A stretch of 64,000 nt of DNA from Pseudomonas anatoliensis (GTDB lineage: Bacteria; Pseudomonadota; Gammaproteobacteria; Pseudomonadales; Pseudomonadaceae): positions 682,001-746,000 of the forward strand of contig NZ_JACVHC010000001.1 in the NCBI RefSeq assembly GCF_017976235.1, given 5' to 3'. Under the pieces are notes generated by a model. The model was not told the origin of the DNA and made no database searches. It saw only the letters and a program-made list of their open reading frames with translations. The translations under genes were made by a program, and so were the position numbers. Numbering within the stretch: the stretch's first letter is position 1; every line of letters starts with the position of its first letter. Of the stretch, positions 1 to 9,016 are shown piece after piece.

Positions 1-276
1 GTTGGAGTAGTTGCGGCCGTCGGTGAACGCCGGAAAATTCAGCGCAATGACCTGGAACTCGGCGACGTCGTCACCGATTTCTTCTGCTTCTTCGTCGGCG
101 TCCAGCCACACACCCAGGCCGCCGTCGCGGGCCTGGAGCATGCGACTGTGTTCACGCCACAGTTGCAGCGGCACAATCAGATCGTCGCAGTTGCTGATCT
201 CGTCGATGTTGAAATCCTTGGGCAGCAAGTGCCAGGTTTCGTCGACGACTTCGTTGTTCTTAATGATTCGCTGCAT
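1..276 (-). CDS. DUF934 family protein (C-terminus cut by window edge)
   Basis: The minus-strand frame opens at the CAT at 274-276 with MQRIIKNNEVVDETWHLLP and stays open to the window edge, giving about 92 residues of the N-terminal part. The acidic stretch followed by 'FQVIALNFPAFTDGRNYS' fits DUF934, a small family almost always encoded next to cysI in pseudomonads and assigned to assimilatory sulfite reduction, perhaps as an electron-transfer or assembly partner; that role is inferred from context. Its start overlaps the end of cysI by 17 bp, which suggests translational coupling. The C-terminus is missing only because the window ends. Confidence 0.85.
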   Translation of the reverse strand, partial: MQRIIKNNEVVDETWHLLPKDFNIDEISNCDDLIVPLQLWREHSRMLQARDGGLGVWLDADEEAEEIGDDVAEFQVIALNFPAFTDGRNYSN

Positions 277-1918
277 AGACGCGTTCCTTGAAGAGGTCGA
301 TGCCAATACGCTGATAGGTGTCGATGAAGCGCTCGTCTTCGGTACGCTGTTCCACGTACACGTCGATCAGCTTCGAGATCACGTCAGGCATGGCGTCCTG
401 AGCGAAGGAGGGGCCGAGGATCTTGCCCAGGCTTGCGTCACGGCTTGCGCTGCCGCCGAGGGACACCTGGTAGAACTCCTCACCTTTCTTGTCCACCCCG
501 AGGATGCCGATGTGGCCGACATGGTGGTGACCACAGGCGTTCATGCAACCGGAGATGTTCAGGTCGAGTTCGCCGATGTCGAACAGGTAGTCGAGGTCGT
601 CGAAACGGCGCTGGATCGATTCGGCGATCGGGATCGACTTGGCGTTGGCCAGCGAGCAGAAATCACCGCCCGGGCAGCAGATGATGTCGGTCAGCAGGCC
701 GATATTCGGCGTGGCGAAACCGCCTTCACGCAGTTCGCCCCACAGGGTGAACAGCTTGTCCTGCTCGACATCGGCAAGAATGATGTTCTGCTCGTGGGAG
801 GTGCGCAGTTGACCGAAGCTGTAGCGCTCGGCCAGATCGGCGACAGCGTCGAGCTGCTTGTCGGTAATGTCGCCCGGGGCAACGCCGGTCGGCTTCAGCG
901 ACAGGGTTACGGCGACATAACCCGGCTTCTTGTGCGCCAGGGTGTTGCGGGTACGCCAGCGGGCGAAGCCCGGGTGTTCTTTGTCGAGATCGGCCAACTG
1001 GGCAGTCTGGTTGTCCAGCGCCTTGTAATCCGGATCGACGAAGTGCTTGGCGACACGTTGCAATTCGGCTTCGGTCAGAGTGGTCTGGCCACCGCGCAGG
1101 TGTTCCATTTCCGCATCGACTTTCTGCGCGAACACTTCTGGGGTCAGTGCCTTGACGAGGATCTTGATCCGCGCCTTGTATTTGTTGTCACGACGACCGT
1201 AGCGGTTGTAGACCCGCAGAATGGCGTCGAGGTAGCTCAACAAGTCTTGCCATGGCAGGAACTCGTTGATGAACGCGCCCACCACCGGGGTACGACCGAG
1301 GCCACCACCGACCAGCACGCGGAAACCGAGTTCGCCAGCGGCGTTGTGCACCGGCTCAAGACCGATGTCGTGGACTTCGATGGCCGCACGGTCAGCGGTC
1401 GAACCGTTGACGGCGATCTTGAATTTACGCGGCAGGTAGGCGAATTCCGGGTGGAAGGTCGTCCACTGACGGACGATTTCGCACCATGGGCGCGGATCGA
1501 TCAATTCGTCGGCAGCGACACCGGCGAACTGGTCGGTGGTGACGTTGCGCAGGCAGTTGCCGCTGGTCTGGATCGCGTGCATCTGCACGGTGGCCAGTTC
1601 GGCAAGGATGTCCGGGATGTCTTCCACCGCCGGCCAGTTGAACTGCACGTTCTGCCGGGTACTGATGTGGGCGTAGCCCTTGTCGTAGTCACGGGCAATC
1701 TTCGCCATCATGCGGGTCTGACGCGAAGTCAGCTGGCCGTAAGGCACCGCCACACGCAACATCGGCGCGAAACGCTGGATGTACAGGCCATTTTGCAGGC
1801 GAAGGGGGCGGAATTCTTCTTCGCTCAGCTCACCTGCCAGATAGCGTCGGGTCTGATCACGGAACTGCTTGACGCGGTCCTCGATGATCCGCTGATCGTA
1901 CTCGTCGTATACGTACAT
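260..1918 (-). CDS. cysI: Assimilatory sulfite reductase, hemoprotein (CysI type)
   Basis: This enzyme reduces sulfite to sulfide with six electrons for cysteine synthesis in the cytoplasm. The 552-residue product starts MYVYDEYDQRIIEDRV, the usual pseudomonad start; the open frame continues 49 codons further upstream but that extension has no protein-like character. The siroheme/[4Fe-4S] cysteines are visible as C415-x5-C421 (CCPGGDFC) and C458-x3-C462 (CMNACG). Two nitrite/sulfite-reductase ferredoxin-like halves precede the iron-sulfur motifs. It overlaps the DUF934 gene downstream. A candidate promoter with a TATATT -10 box lies near 2037-2042 on the minus strand. CysB control is expected from the family but I could not identify a CysB site. 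Confidence 0.95.
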   Translation of the reverse strand: MYVYDEYDQRIIEDRVKQFRDQTRRYLAGELSEEEFRPLRLQNGLYIQRFAPMLRVAVPYGQLTSRQTRMMAKIARDYDKGYAHISTRQNVQFNWPAVEDIPDILAELATVQMHAIQTSGNCLRNVTTDQFAGVAADELIDPRPWCEIVRQWTTFHPEFAYLPRKFKIAVNGSTADRAAIEVHDIGLEPVHNAAGELGFRVLVGGGLGRTPVVGAFINEFLPWQDLLSYLDAILRVYNRYGRRDNKYKARIKILVKALTPEVFAQKVDAEMEHLRGGQTTLTEAELQRVAKHFVDPDYKALDNQTAQLADLDKEHPGFARWRTRNTLAHKKPGYVAVTLSLKPTGVAPGDITDKQLDAVADLAERYSFGQLRTSHEQNIILADVEQDKLFTLWGELREGGFATPNIGLLTDIICCPGGDFCSLANAKSIPIAESIQRRFDDLDYLFDIGELDLNISGCMNACGHHHVGHIGILGVDKKGEEFYQVSLGGSASRDASLGKILGPSFAQDAMPDVISKLIDVYVEQRTEDERFIDTYQRIGIDLFKERVYAANH

Positions 1919-2211
1919 ATAAGTCCTGTTCTCAGGCTTTGGGCTACTCGGAAAACGCTGCGTTTTCGCTTGCTGGAGTCCGATGGTGCCTCTGCAATTC
2001 TGCGCGCACGGCCGCGCGCTCCATAACGGAGCCGGGGCAATATACCCGTTTGCAGTTATGCGCAAAAGTGATGTTTGAGTATATGTAAAGAACCAAATCG
2101 CCTAACGAGAACAGTTATTACCTATTCCACATTTGTCGTGCGGACAATCATCGTCTTAACTGTGGTCGAGTCTTTCTGCAATCACCGATAAAACCGATAA
2201 GAGGCGATGCA

Positions 2212-2325
2212 ATGAGCAACCCGACCAAGGCAAGGAAAAGCGACAGCAGCGTTGACGCATGGGCCATTTTGTTCCTGATTATTCTGGTAGTAGGGACGGC
2301 GGTGTTCTGGGTCAGTCATCAATAA
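2212..2325 (+). CDS. 37-residue single-pass membrane protein, function unknown
   Basis: A short frame starts at ATG 2212 behind a purine-rich AAGAGG about eight bases upstream and ends at TAA 2323-2325. The peptide has a charged, polar N-terminus (MSNPTKARKSDSS) and one strongly hydrophobic segment, residues 18-33 (AILFLIILVVGTAVFW). This is the profile of a real bacterial small membrane protein rather than a chance ORF. It lies divergent to cysI. I do not recognise a named family; similar micro-proteins are found near cysI in pseudomonads, but that is recollection and not shown by the sequence. Confidence 0.65.
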   Translation: MSNPTKARKSDSSVDAWAILFLIILVVGTAVFWVSHQ

Positions 2326-2366
2326 TCGACACAGTCCGGGCGACGTCCGTAGGGCCGCCGCCGGAC

Positions 2367-2585
2367 TCAGATCCCGGCCAGATGCAACACCAGTTTGACG
2401 ATGCCGAACAGCGTCAGTGCGAACACGCCTGTAAACAAAACCCCCAACACCACAAAATGACTCGGCTTGCCGTGAGTGAAATCACGCGCCCGGTTCTTTC
2501 CGCTTTGCACCCCGAAAGCTGCCGCCATCACGCTGTGCAGCATCTGCCATAACGTTGGTGGCTTGTTGTCCTTTGGATCGTCCAT
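2367..2585 (-). CDS. DUF2970 family membrane protein
   Basis: The 72-residue product begins MDDPKDNKPPTLWQMLHSV. Its first half matches the DUF2970 pattern: a short amphipathic 'LWQMLHSVMAAAFGVQSGKNRARDF' type helix, cut here for brevity, followed by one transmembrane segment at residues 45-70 (FVVLGVLFTGVFALTLFGIV). DUF2970 proteins are small inner-membrane proteins of unknown role in proteobacteria. The start is preceded by a GAAGGGA purine tract on the minus strand. It converges on the 37-residue membrane protein gene with about 40 bp between stops. Confidence 0.85.
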   Translation of the reverse strand: MDDPKDNKPPTLWQMLHSVMAAAFGVQSGKNRARDFTHGKPSHFVVLGVLFTGVFALTLFGIVKLVLHLAGI

Positions 2586-2759
2586 AAATCCCTTCCTTCA
2601 GTGGTCTTGCTTGCACACAGCATAGACAACTTCGGGCTTCCCGGCGGCCGGAGGGTGTCGACAAATCCTGATAAACATACGCATTGAAGCAATATATATG
2701 TACCGCAGGCGAGGTCGTTCCGGATGGTGTGCTAGCGCTCCATTCACAAGGAGCGACTT

Positions 2760-5700
2760 ATGTCCTCGAACCCCTCGATACGCAATGCCAGCAAGCCCGC
2801 AATCACCGAGAGCATTCATGGCGACTTTCTTGAAGCAGCCACTCCTCAGTGGCTGATTGACACCTCATCGCCGCGACGGGCAGCGTTGAAGAACACCTCT
2901 ACCGTCATGCCTCAGTGGTATCAAGACGCGTCAGCTGAGCAGCGTAAAACCCTGGATGCCAGTTTCAGTGCGAGCATGACTGCACAGGCGCAACTGGATA
3001 AAACCATGGCGTCTTTCAAGGACGTCGACGCATTCGCTGAACCCTTGCTGACCAAGGAGTTGAAGGATCGGTACGGCGTGGAGGTCGATGTCACCAAAAC
3101 GCTTTTGACTCTGCGACGCCCCCTCGAAATCAGCATTCTCGAGGTTGAAGTCGCCTCGTTTGAGTTCATGACGCTCACACTGCTGCAAGCGGCTCTGCAT
3201 AATTTTGAAGCCTGGGAGTGCAAAGCGGGGGCTTATCACAAGACTTCGTGCTTTGGAGAGCAAGAGACGCCCGCAGACACATATAAATCTGTCCCTCTCA
3301 AGCTTTCGGTCAGCGAGTTTCTGAGCCTGTGCCGCAGCCTTGATATCGGCGCGAAATACCAGGCCTATCTGCGGTCTTTCTTCCATCCGCCAGAGGCCGA
3401 CGTTGAAAAGACGCTTCGCGAGCACTTTATCGCCGCGCAGAAAGCAACGATGAAAGCCGCCGCGGATCAGTCATTGTTGACGAAGGATATTTTGCCCGCC
3501 GATCACGCCATGATCCAGTCGGTCATCAATGGCGAAGTGAATCCATGGATGGGCAAGCAGCAAGTGTGGTTTCGCGACATGGGCCTGATGAAGAAGCGAA
3601 TGACGGGCTGTGCTGTCTTTGTGATTTGTGAAAAATATCGATATGCCGAAGAGCTGATTGTCTACATCCCCCATGACCCGGAACATCCCTTCAAGCGTTA
3701 TACCTGGGATCAATTCAAGCAGGAATTCAAGCGCCTGTTGACGGCCAGGGATCCTGCCGAACCTGATCAGGCTGCACCCACTGCCTATCAGCGATTCCTC
3801 AGCCAGTTCCTGTCCTACGATCAACGCCCTTATTACTTTAGCCAGTTTGTGCAGGAGGCTGCCGACTCACCCACTGACTTCTTGCGATCGCCCTGGCGGA
3901 CTTTCACCGAGTTCGGTGAATTAGGATACGTTTTGGGCATCAAGGAGTTGCCTCCCCGACGCAACATCAAAATGGAGCCGGCTGAAGACCCTTTTATTGG
4001 CGCAGTTGCTTTTAACCAGAGGGGCGGCCCTGCCTGGTCTCCAAACCAGGACCTGTGGGATTACCTCTATAAGCAGAGCTGCGCGAAGGTATTGGCTGAT
4101 GCGCGCAGTCATGCCGTTCCCTCCGATGATGTTGATGCCAAGGCGCGGGCGGAGAAACTGGCCCATCTTCTGCAAATCGGGTTGATGGGGCTCAACTTTG
4201 TGTCGATGTTTGTACCGGTGCTGGGCGAAGTGATGATGGTCGCGATGGCCGGGCAGTTGTTGTACGAAACACTGGAAGGCGCCATTGAATGGGGTGAAGG
4301 CGATAAGAGAGCGGCCAAAGCCCACCTGATCGATGTCGCTGAAAACCTGGCAATGGTTGCCGTTATGGCCGGTGTCGGGGCAGGGGTGGGCAAACTGGTA
4401 GCGGTCAGGGCTACGCCGGTCATCGAAGGGCTTGAACCGGTCACGCTGCCCAATGGCAAGACCCGCCTGTGGCAACCCGATCTCGGTGCTTACAAGCGTG
4501 ATGTCGTGCTGGATACGGAGGCTGGCCCGAATGCCCTGGGTCAATACGTCGTGGACGGCAAAACCTACATACGCCTGGACGATACAGTGGTTGAGCAAAC
4601 TTTCGACCCGGACATCAACAAGTGGCGGATCAAACACCCCGATGCCGAGGCGTACCAGCCTGTTCTGGAGGGCAACGGCCGCGGGGCATGGCGTCACACG
4701 TTAGAGCGTCCCATGCAATGGGATCGCCTGACGCTGCTGCGGCGTATGGGTCATGCGACTGAAGTCTTCCCGGACGAGCTGCTTTTGACGGCCGCCGATG
4801 TCAGTGGCGTGACGGATAACGCGCTACGCAAGATGCACATGGATAATGCCGCACCGCCTCCCGAGCTGAGAGACGCCATGGACCTGCTCAAGGCGGACAG
4901 GGATGCAAGTGAAGTACTCGAACAATTGCAGCATTTGAAACCGGCAGATGATCGGATCATGCATGCTTTGCCTTTGCTGACGAAGATGCCGCGCTGGCCG
5001 CAGGGGCGGATACTGGAGGTGTTCGAGCGTGCCGACCTGTCTGGCAGTTCTATTCGCTATGGTGCTGAACGCAGGTTGCCCGATGGCACCTCCCGGCCAC
5101 CCATCAAGGTCAGTCGCGCAGATGTGCTCAACGGCCAGTTGACCGCACGGATCGTGCAGGCGCTGGACGAGCCGGAAATCATCAGCCTGCTTGGACAGGA
5201 AGGCACAAGGGTTACAGAAACAATTCCCCAGGTGCTGGACCGACGTTTTGCCGATTATGCGCAAACCCGGCAACCGGCGATTTTCGACAGCCTTTACAAA
5301 GGCGTCGAGTCCGCCGATGCCCGAGTCAGGACGTTGCAGCGCGAGTGCCCAGGCCTTGGCCTGAACGCCGCGCAAGAAGTGCTGGCTCACGCCAGTGGCG
5401 AGGAAATTTTACGGCTCGACAGTACGCGACGTGCGCCTTTGAGAATGCTTGAAGAGGCCCGCTGGTATGCGCGGCAAGCACGACAAACCAAGGCTTTTGC
5501 CGGCTTGCACAGTGAAAACATCGCTTCGGCAGACAGCCGTCGACTGGCCTTGCATGCCTTGGAAAACTTGCCGGGCTGGCCAGCATCAGTGCGTCTTGAA
5601 GTTCGTGACGGAAGCCCTTCCGGCCTGCTGCTCGACAGCATCGGCAATGAGACCGCCACCCAAATAAAGTATCTGGTGAAAGACGGCCCCCACTACCAGG

Positions 5701-8700
5701 CATTCAATGAGCGAGGAGAAACGCTCAACAGTATTCCCAGTCAGGGGGACAATTTTTATGCCTCGATCATGCATGCACTGCCGGACGATACCCGTGCCGC
5801 CATCGACCTTCCTCATGTCGGGCAGAGCGGCGAGCTGCAGCGCAACATCATTGATTACGCCGTTGAGCATCGCGGTGAAGTCGCCAGCGCTCTGAATCCG
5901 CGCGCCAAATCCTACAAACCACCCGTGAGGATCAACGGCACACGCACAGGTTATTACGCCAGCGGCCGTGGACGTGGGGTCGACGACCAGCTAACGGCGC
6001 GGGCGGAGGCGCTTTATCCGGCGCCCGAACAGGCGCAGGCGTTTCTGCGTGCGCAGGAGGGCAAGACACCACAGCAGATCCATCATGTTCTGCAGGCGAA
6101 GACACGGGAATGGGAGACGCTTGAGACAACACTTGATCAATGGACGGGGCCACAGTCTGAACTGCCGGAATACCGGGCAAAAGTCCGTGTTGCGCAGGCA
6201 CTCAAAGACAGTTGGCGTACCGCACCGCTAACGGCGCAAACACCCGGCAGCGTCATGTTGCGGCTCGACTGCGAGGCGCCGTGGCCGGTGCTGGAAGCAG
6301 ACTTTTCCCATGTACAGACACTGCAAGTGACATGGGGCAGAGTGATGGATGACAACCTGAATGCATTTCTCTCGACGTTTTCCCATATCCGCGAGCTTTG
6401 GTTATCCAATATCGAACTCGTGCCTGGCACCGGTTCCGCCATTCTGCCTTTAACGCTGCCCTCGGCCGTTCTTGAGATGCCGGCACTCAGGACGCTCACT
6501 TGTCACGGATCAGCCTCCGCATCATTAACGGCAGAATTTTCAACCCGGCTGAACGCGTTGACCTCTCTGGAAAAACTCAATCTGGTGATGCGTGGGAGCA
6601 TTTCGCCAGAGTTCAGTGCTGGAGGGCTGGGCGGGTTGGCGGGTTTGAAGCGGCTCAGGATTATCGCCAGGCACATGCGTCAATGGCCAGCCAATGTCGA
6701 GAACTTGCCCCAACTGGAGTTTCTCGACCTGAGGGCGACAGCCATTAGTGCAATCCCTGAAAGCATGTATACCGGCCATGAGCAGTTATGGAGAGGACTG
6801 TCGCTGGATTGGTCGAAGTTCTCTTATGACGAATTCTTGCCTGCGTATGAATACCTGCGAAAAAACGGGCCACTCAGTGGTCTGGATGAAACGCTGATGG
6901 TGCATGAGTATTGTCGTGGAGAGCTGAACTATCTCCTTGGCGACGATCGAGGGGGGGGACTTGTCGGGGAAAGTGTCCTGCACACCTGGGATTCACCCGA
7001 GAACCAGCTGGCCGGGATTCGTGCCCTGACTGCCGAACACGCGGGCATATTCCGACCTTTCTACCCGTCGGCTACAGGTACTGCATTAAGGGGGGCGCAA
7101 CCTTTACCGAATTGGTTAAGCGGCACGCGCTCAACGATATATAACGCCCTGCAGAGGAACTGGAGGGGACTCGTTCGCCAACGGTACGGTGCACGCATTG
7201 ACGCGTCACTCCTGGAGATCGACCTGCGAAACAACCTGTCGGGCTCATTGCGCCTCTTTACATTGCCCGAGCTGCCACCGCTGCCAGCGGGCAGCTTTTC
7301 CCACGTGAGAACGCTGCGCCTCGACGGGCTGGATGCCCCCGTGGCGCAGATAAAAGATTTTCTGAAAGCCTTCAGCAAGGCGCAGATACTTGAAATCAGC
7401 GGCGGCCGTTTGACCGAGCTGCCTGCCGCGCCTGAAAGCCTCCCTGACCTGACGCAGCTGGACCTGCACGGCAATAATATTGTCCTTACGCCCGCTGTGC
7501 AGGCGCAGTTCAATGGCTTTGCCAAACTTGCCCGGCTGAATCTGCGCGGCAATCCGCTCGGCAGCATCAACGTTGCGGCACTGACTGCGCTTGAAGCGCT
7601 GGATTTGAACGCGACACAGTTGCGCTCATGGCCAGCCGGCGCGGAATTCCTGCCGAAGCTGTCGTGGCTCGACTTGCGCAATAACCAGCTCTCATCGTTG
7701 CCGCAGGATGTGTTTATACATGACGATATCCTGCTGAAAACCGAGCTTGGCAATAACCCTTTGAACGACCAGGGGCAGCAGGTTCTGACTACGGCGCGAC
7801 AGCGGATTGAACAGGCCAGAGGCTTGTCCGCCGGCGCATTAGCGCGACTCTCCGAACAAATGCCTTTTAACGTTTTCCCGCCTGCGGAAACGTCGTGGAC
7901 AGTCCTCAGCCGCGTGCCGCGGCTTCCACAGGCAATGGTTGAGGGCGACAGTTTTGTTTATAGCCTGCAGCAAATTCGCCCGGAAATCACCGAGGCCCAA
8001 GCTCTTGAGAAGATCCAGCGGATGCGCAACAGCGCGATGAGCGACCCGCAAATCGGCGAGCAAATTAGCCAATGGCGTCAAGAAAGCGAAGCGTTAACGC
8101 GCAAGTTGAATGATTGGCTCTGCATTGCCGAGGTCAGGACGTCTAGGTCTATTGTGTCGTTGCAAACACGATCGCAGGCGGCGTCGCGCATCCGCGGGCT
8201 GTGGTGGCAAGCAGTCGTTGACCACCCAGGTGGCATGGAGCTGAACCTGAACCTCAGTGGCATACAGACAGGCGACTTGCCGGCGCTGGGGATTCAGTTG
8301 CCGGGGGTGACTGCACTTGATCTGACCGGCGTCAGGCTGACAGCGCAGGGCTCCAACGACTTTCTGAGAGCATTCCCGGGCGTACGCAGGTTGTGTCTGA
8401 ACGGCAATGAGCTGGCAGCGTTGCCTGAAGCCGTCAGAGACATGAGTCAGTTGAGCGAGCTGGAGCTGGCGGCCAACCATTTCTCCGACCTTGAATCGAA
8501 TTTCGAGCTGCCGATGCAAGGACGTTTGCTGAAACGGATCGATCTCAGCAGCAACCGGCTGGCTTCGTTCGACAGTTCACCCTTTACAAGTCTGGAGGCG
8601 TTGGATCTTGCCTACAACTCCATTACTGATTGGCCTGGAGGAACCCTGGATCTTGCGCTGTTGCGAAGGCTGGATCTAAGTGGCAATGAGATCAGGGGGT

Positions 8701-8993
8701 TTCCGGAGGAGCTGCTCGATGGCAGTCATGACACCTTGCTGGCCGGCACGAACCTCTCTGATATGAACCTGTCCAGATATTCGTTCGACGTCCTTTCAGG
8801 CTACAGCGACACCCACGAAAGAGCTGCAGTGGCTGGCATTTCCCGATCAGAGCTGTCCCAGAGGCACCAAGTTAGGGACGATTCCAATTCAGAGGGCTCG
8901 GGTTCCGATCATGACAGTGATGATGGAAGTAACGACGATAACGATCGCGGCGGTGAAGCTGCCGCCCTGCTGTCGAGGCTGTTGAAGAGCTGA
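2760..8993 (+). CDS. Giant dermonecrotic-toxin/LRR protein, N-terminal part of a NEL-type E3 ligase split by a frameshift
   Basis: The start at ATG 2760 has a good AAGGAG site seven bases upstream. The 2077-residue product has an N-terminal region of the DUF6543 'dermonecrotic toxin' type, a hydrophobic helical stretch around residues 470-550, and three separate leucine-rich-repeat modules near residues 1165-1340, 1500-1655 and 1840-1980. The best repeats read LDLHGNNI, LNLRGNPL, LDLRNNQL, LDLSSNRL and LDLSGNEI. It ends in an acidic Ser/Asp-rich linker (DDSNSEGSGSDHDSDDGS) shortly after the last LRR. LRR proteins of this layout normally continue directly into a NEL ubiquitin-ligase domain, and that domain is found intact in the -1 frame just downstream (9017-9955). 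The family modifies host ubiquitin pathways. No secretion signal is visible. It is either a frameshifted gene or a single-base sequence error near 8957-8990. Confidence 0.85.
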   Translation: MSSNPSIRNASKPAITESIHGDFLEAATPQWLIDTSSPRRAALKNTSTVMPQWYQDASAEQRKTLDASFSASMTAQAQLDKTMASFKDVDAFAEPLLTKELKDRYGVEVDVTKTLLTLRRPLEISILEVEVASFEFMTLTLLQAALHNFEAWECKAGAYHKTSCFGEQETPADTYKSVPLKLSVSEFLSLCRSLDIGAKYQAYLRSFFHPPEADVEKTLREHFIAAQKATMKAAADQSLLTKDILPADHAMIQSVINGEVNPWMGKQQVWFRDMGLMKKRMTGCAVFVICEKYRYAEELIVYIPHDPEHPFKRYTWDQFKQEFKRLLTARDPAEPDQAAPTAYQRFLSQFLSYDQRPYYFSQFVQEAADSPTDFLRSPWRTFTEFGELGYVLGIKELPPRRNIKMEPAEDPFIGAVAFNQRGGPAWSPNQDLWDYLYKQSCAKVLADARSHAVPSDDVDAKARAEKLAHLLQIGLMGLNFVSMFVPVLGEVMMVAMAGQLLYETLEGAIEWGEGDKRAAKAHLIDVAENLAMVAVMAGVGAGVGKLVAVRATPVIEGLEPVTLPNGKTRLWQPDLGAYKRDVVLDTEAGPNALGQYVVDGKTYIRLDDTVVEQTFDPDINKWRIKHPDAEAYQPVLEGNGRGAWRHTLERPMQWDRLTLLRRMGHATEVFPDELLLTAADVSGVTDNALRKMHMDNAAPPPELRDAMDLLKADRDASEVLEQLQHLKPADDRIMHALPLLTKMPRWPQGRILEVFERADLSGSSIRYGAERRLPDGTSRPPIKVSRADVLNGQLTARIVQALDEPEIISLLGQEGTRVTETIPQVLDRRFADYAQTRQPAIFDSLYKGVESADARVRTLQRECPGLGLNAAQEVLAHASGEEILRLDSTRRAPLRMLEEARWYARQARQTKAFAGLHSENIASADSRRLALHALENLPGWPASVRLEVRDGSPSGLLLDSIGNETATQIKYLVKDGPHYQAFNERGETLNSIPSQGDNFYASIMHALPDDTRAAIDLPHVGQSGELQRNIIDYAVEHRGEVASALNPRAKSYKPPVRINGTRTGYYASGRGRGVDDQLTARAEALYPAPEQAQAFLRAQEGKTPQQIHHVLQAKTREWETLETTLDQWTGPQSELPEYRAKVRVAQALKDSWRTAPLTAQTPGSVMLRLDCEAPWPVLEADFSHVQTLQVTWGRVMDDNLNAFLSTFSHIRELWLSNIELVPGTGSAILPLTLPSAVLEMPALRTLTCHGSASASLTAEFSTRLNALTSLEKLNLVMRGSISPEFSAGGLGGLAGLKRLRIIARHMRQWPANVENLPQLEFLDLRATAISAIPESMYTGHEQLWRGLSLDWSKFSYDEFLPAYEYLRKNGPLSGLDETLMVHEYCRGELNYLLGDDRGGGLVGESVLHTWDSPENQLAGIRALTAEHAGIFRPFYPSATGTALRGAQPLPNWLSGTRSTIYNALQRNWRGLVRQRYGARIDASLLEIDLRNNLSGSLRLFTLPELPPLPAGSFSHVRTLRLDGLDAPVAQIKDFLKAFSKAQILEISGGRLTELPAAPESLPDLTQLDLHGNNIVLTPAVQAQFNGFAKLARLNLRGNPLGSINVAALTALEALDLNATQLRSWPAGAEFLPKLSWLDLRNNQLSSLPQDVFIHDDILLKTELGNNPLNDQGQQVLTTARQRIEQARGLSAGALARLSEQMPFNVFPPAETSWTVLSRVPRLPQAMVEGDSFVYSLQQIRPEITEAQALEKIQRMRNSAMSDPQIGEQISQWRQESEALTRKLNDWLCIAEVRTSRSIVSLQTRSQAASRIRGLWWQAVVDHPGGMELNLNLSGIQTGDLPALGIQLPGVTALDLTGVRLTAQGSNDFLRAFPGVRRLCLNGNELAALPEAVRDMSQLSELELAANHFSDLESNFELPMQGRLLKRIDLSSNRLASFDSSPFTSLEALDLAYNSITDWPGGTLDLALLRRLDLSGNEIRGFPEELLDGSHDTLLAGTNLSDMNLSRYSFDVLSGYSDTHERAAVAGISRSELSQRHQVRDDSNSEGSGSDHDSDDGSNDDNDRGGEAAALLSRLLKS

Positions 8994-9016
8994 ACCCGCA
9001 GCAGAGCGAGATTGCT

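Noticed and set aside
11..2026. A 671-codon plus-strand open frame opposite cysI
   Set aside because: Antisense shadow; cysI on the other strand has intact siroheme and iron-sulfur motifs.
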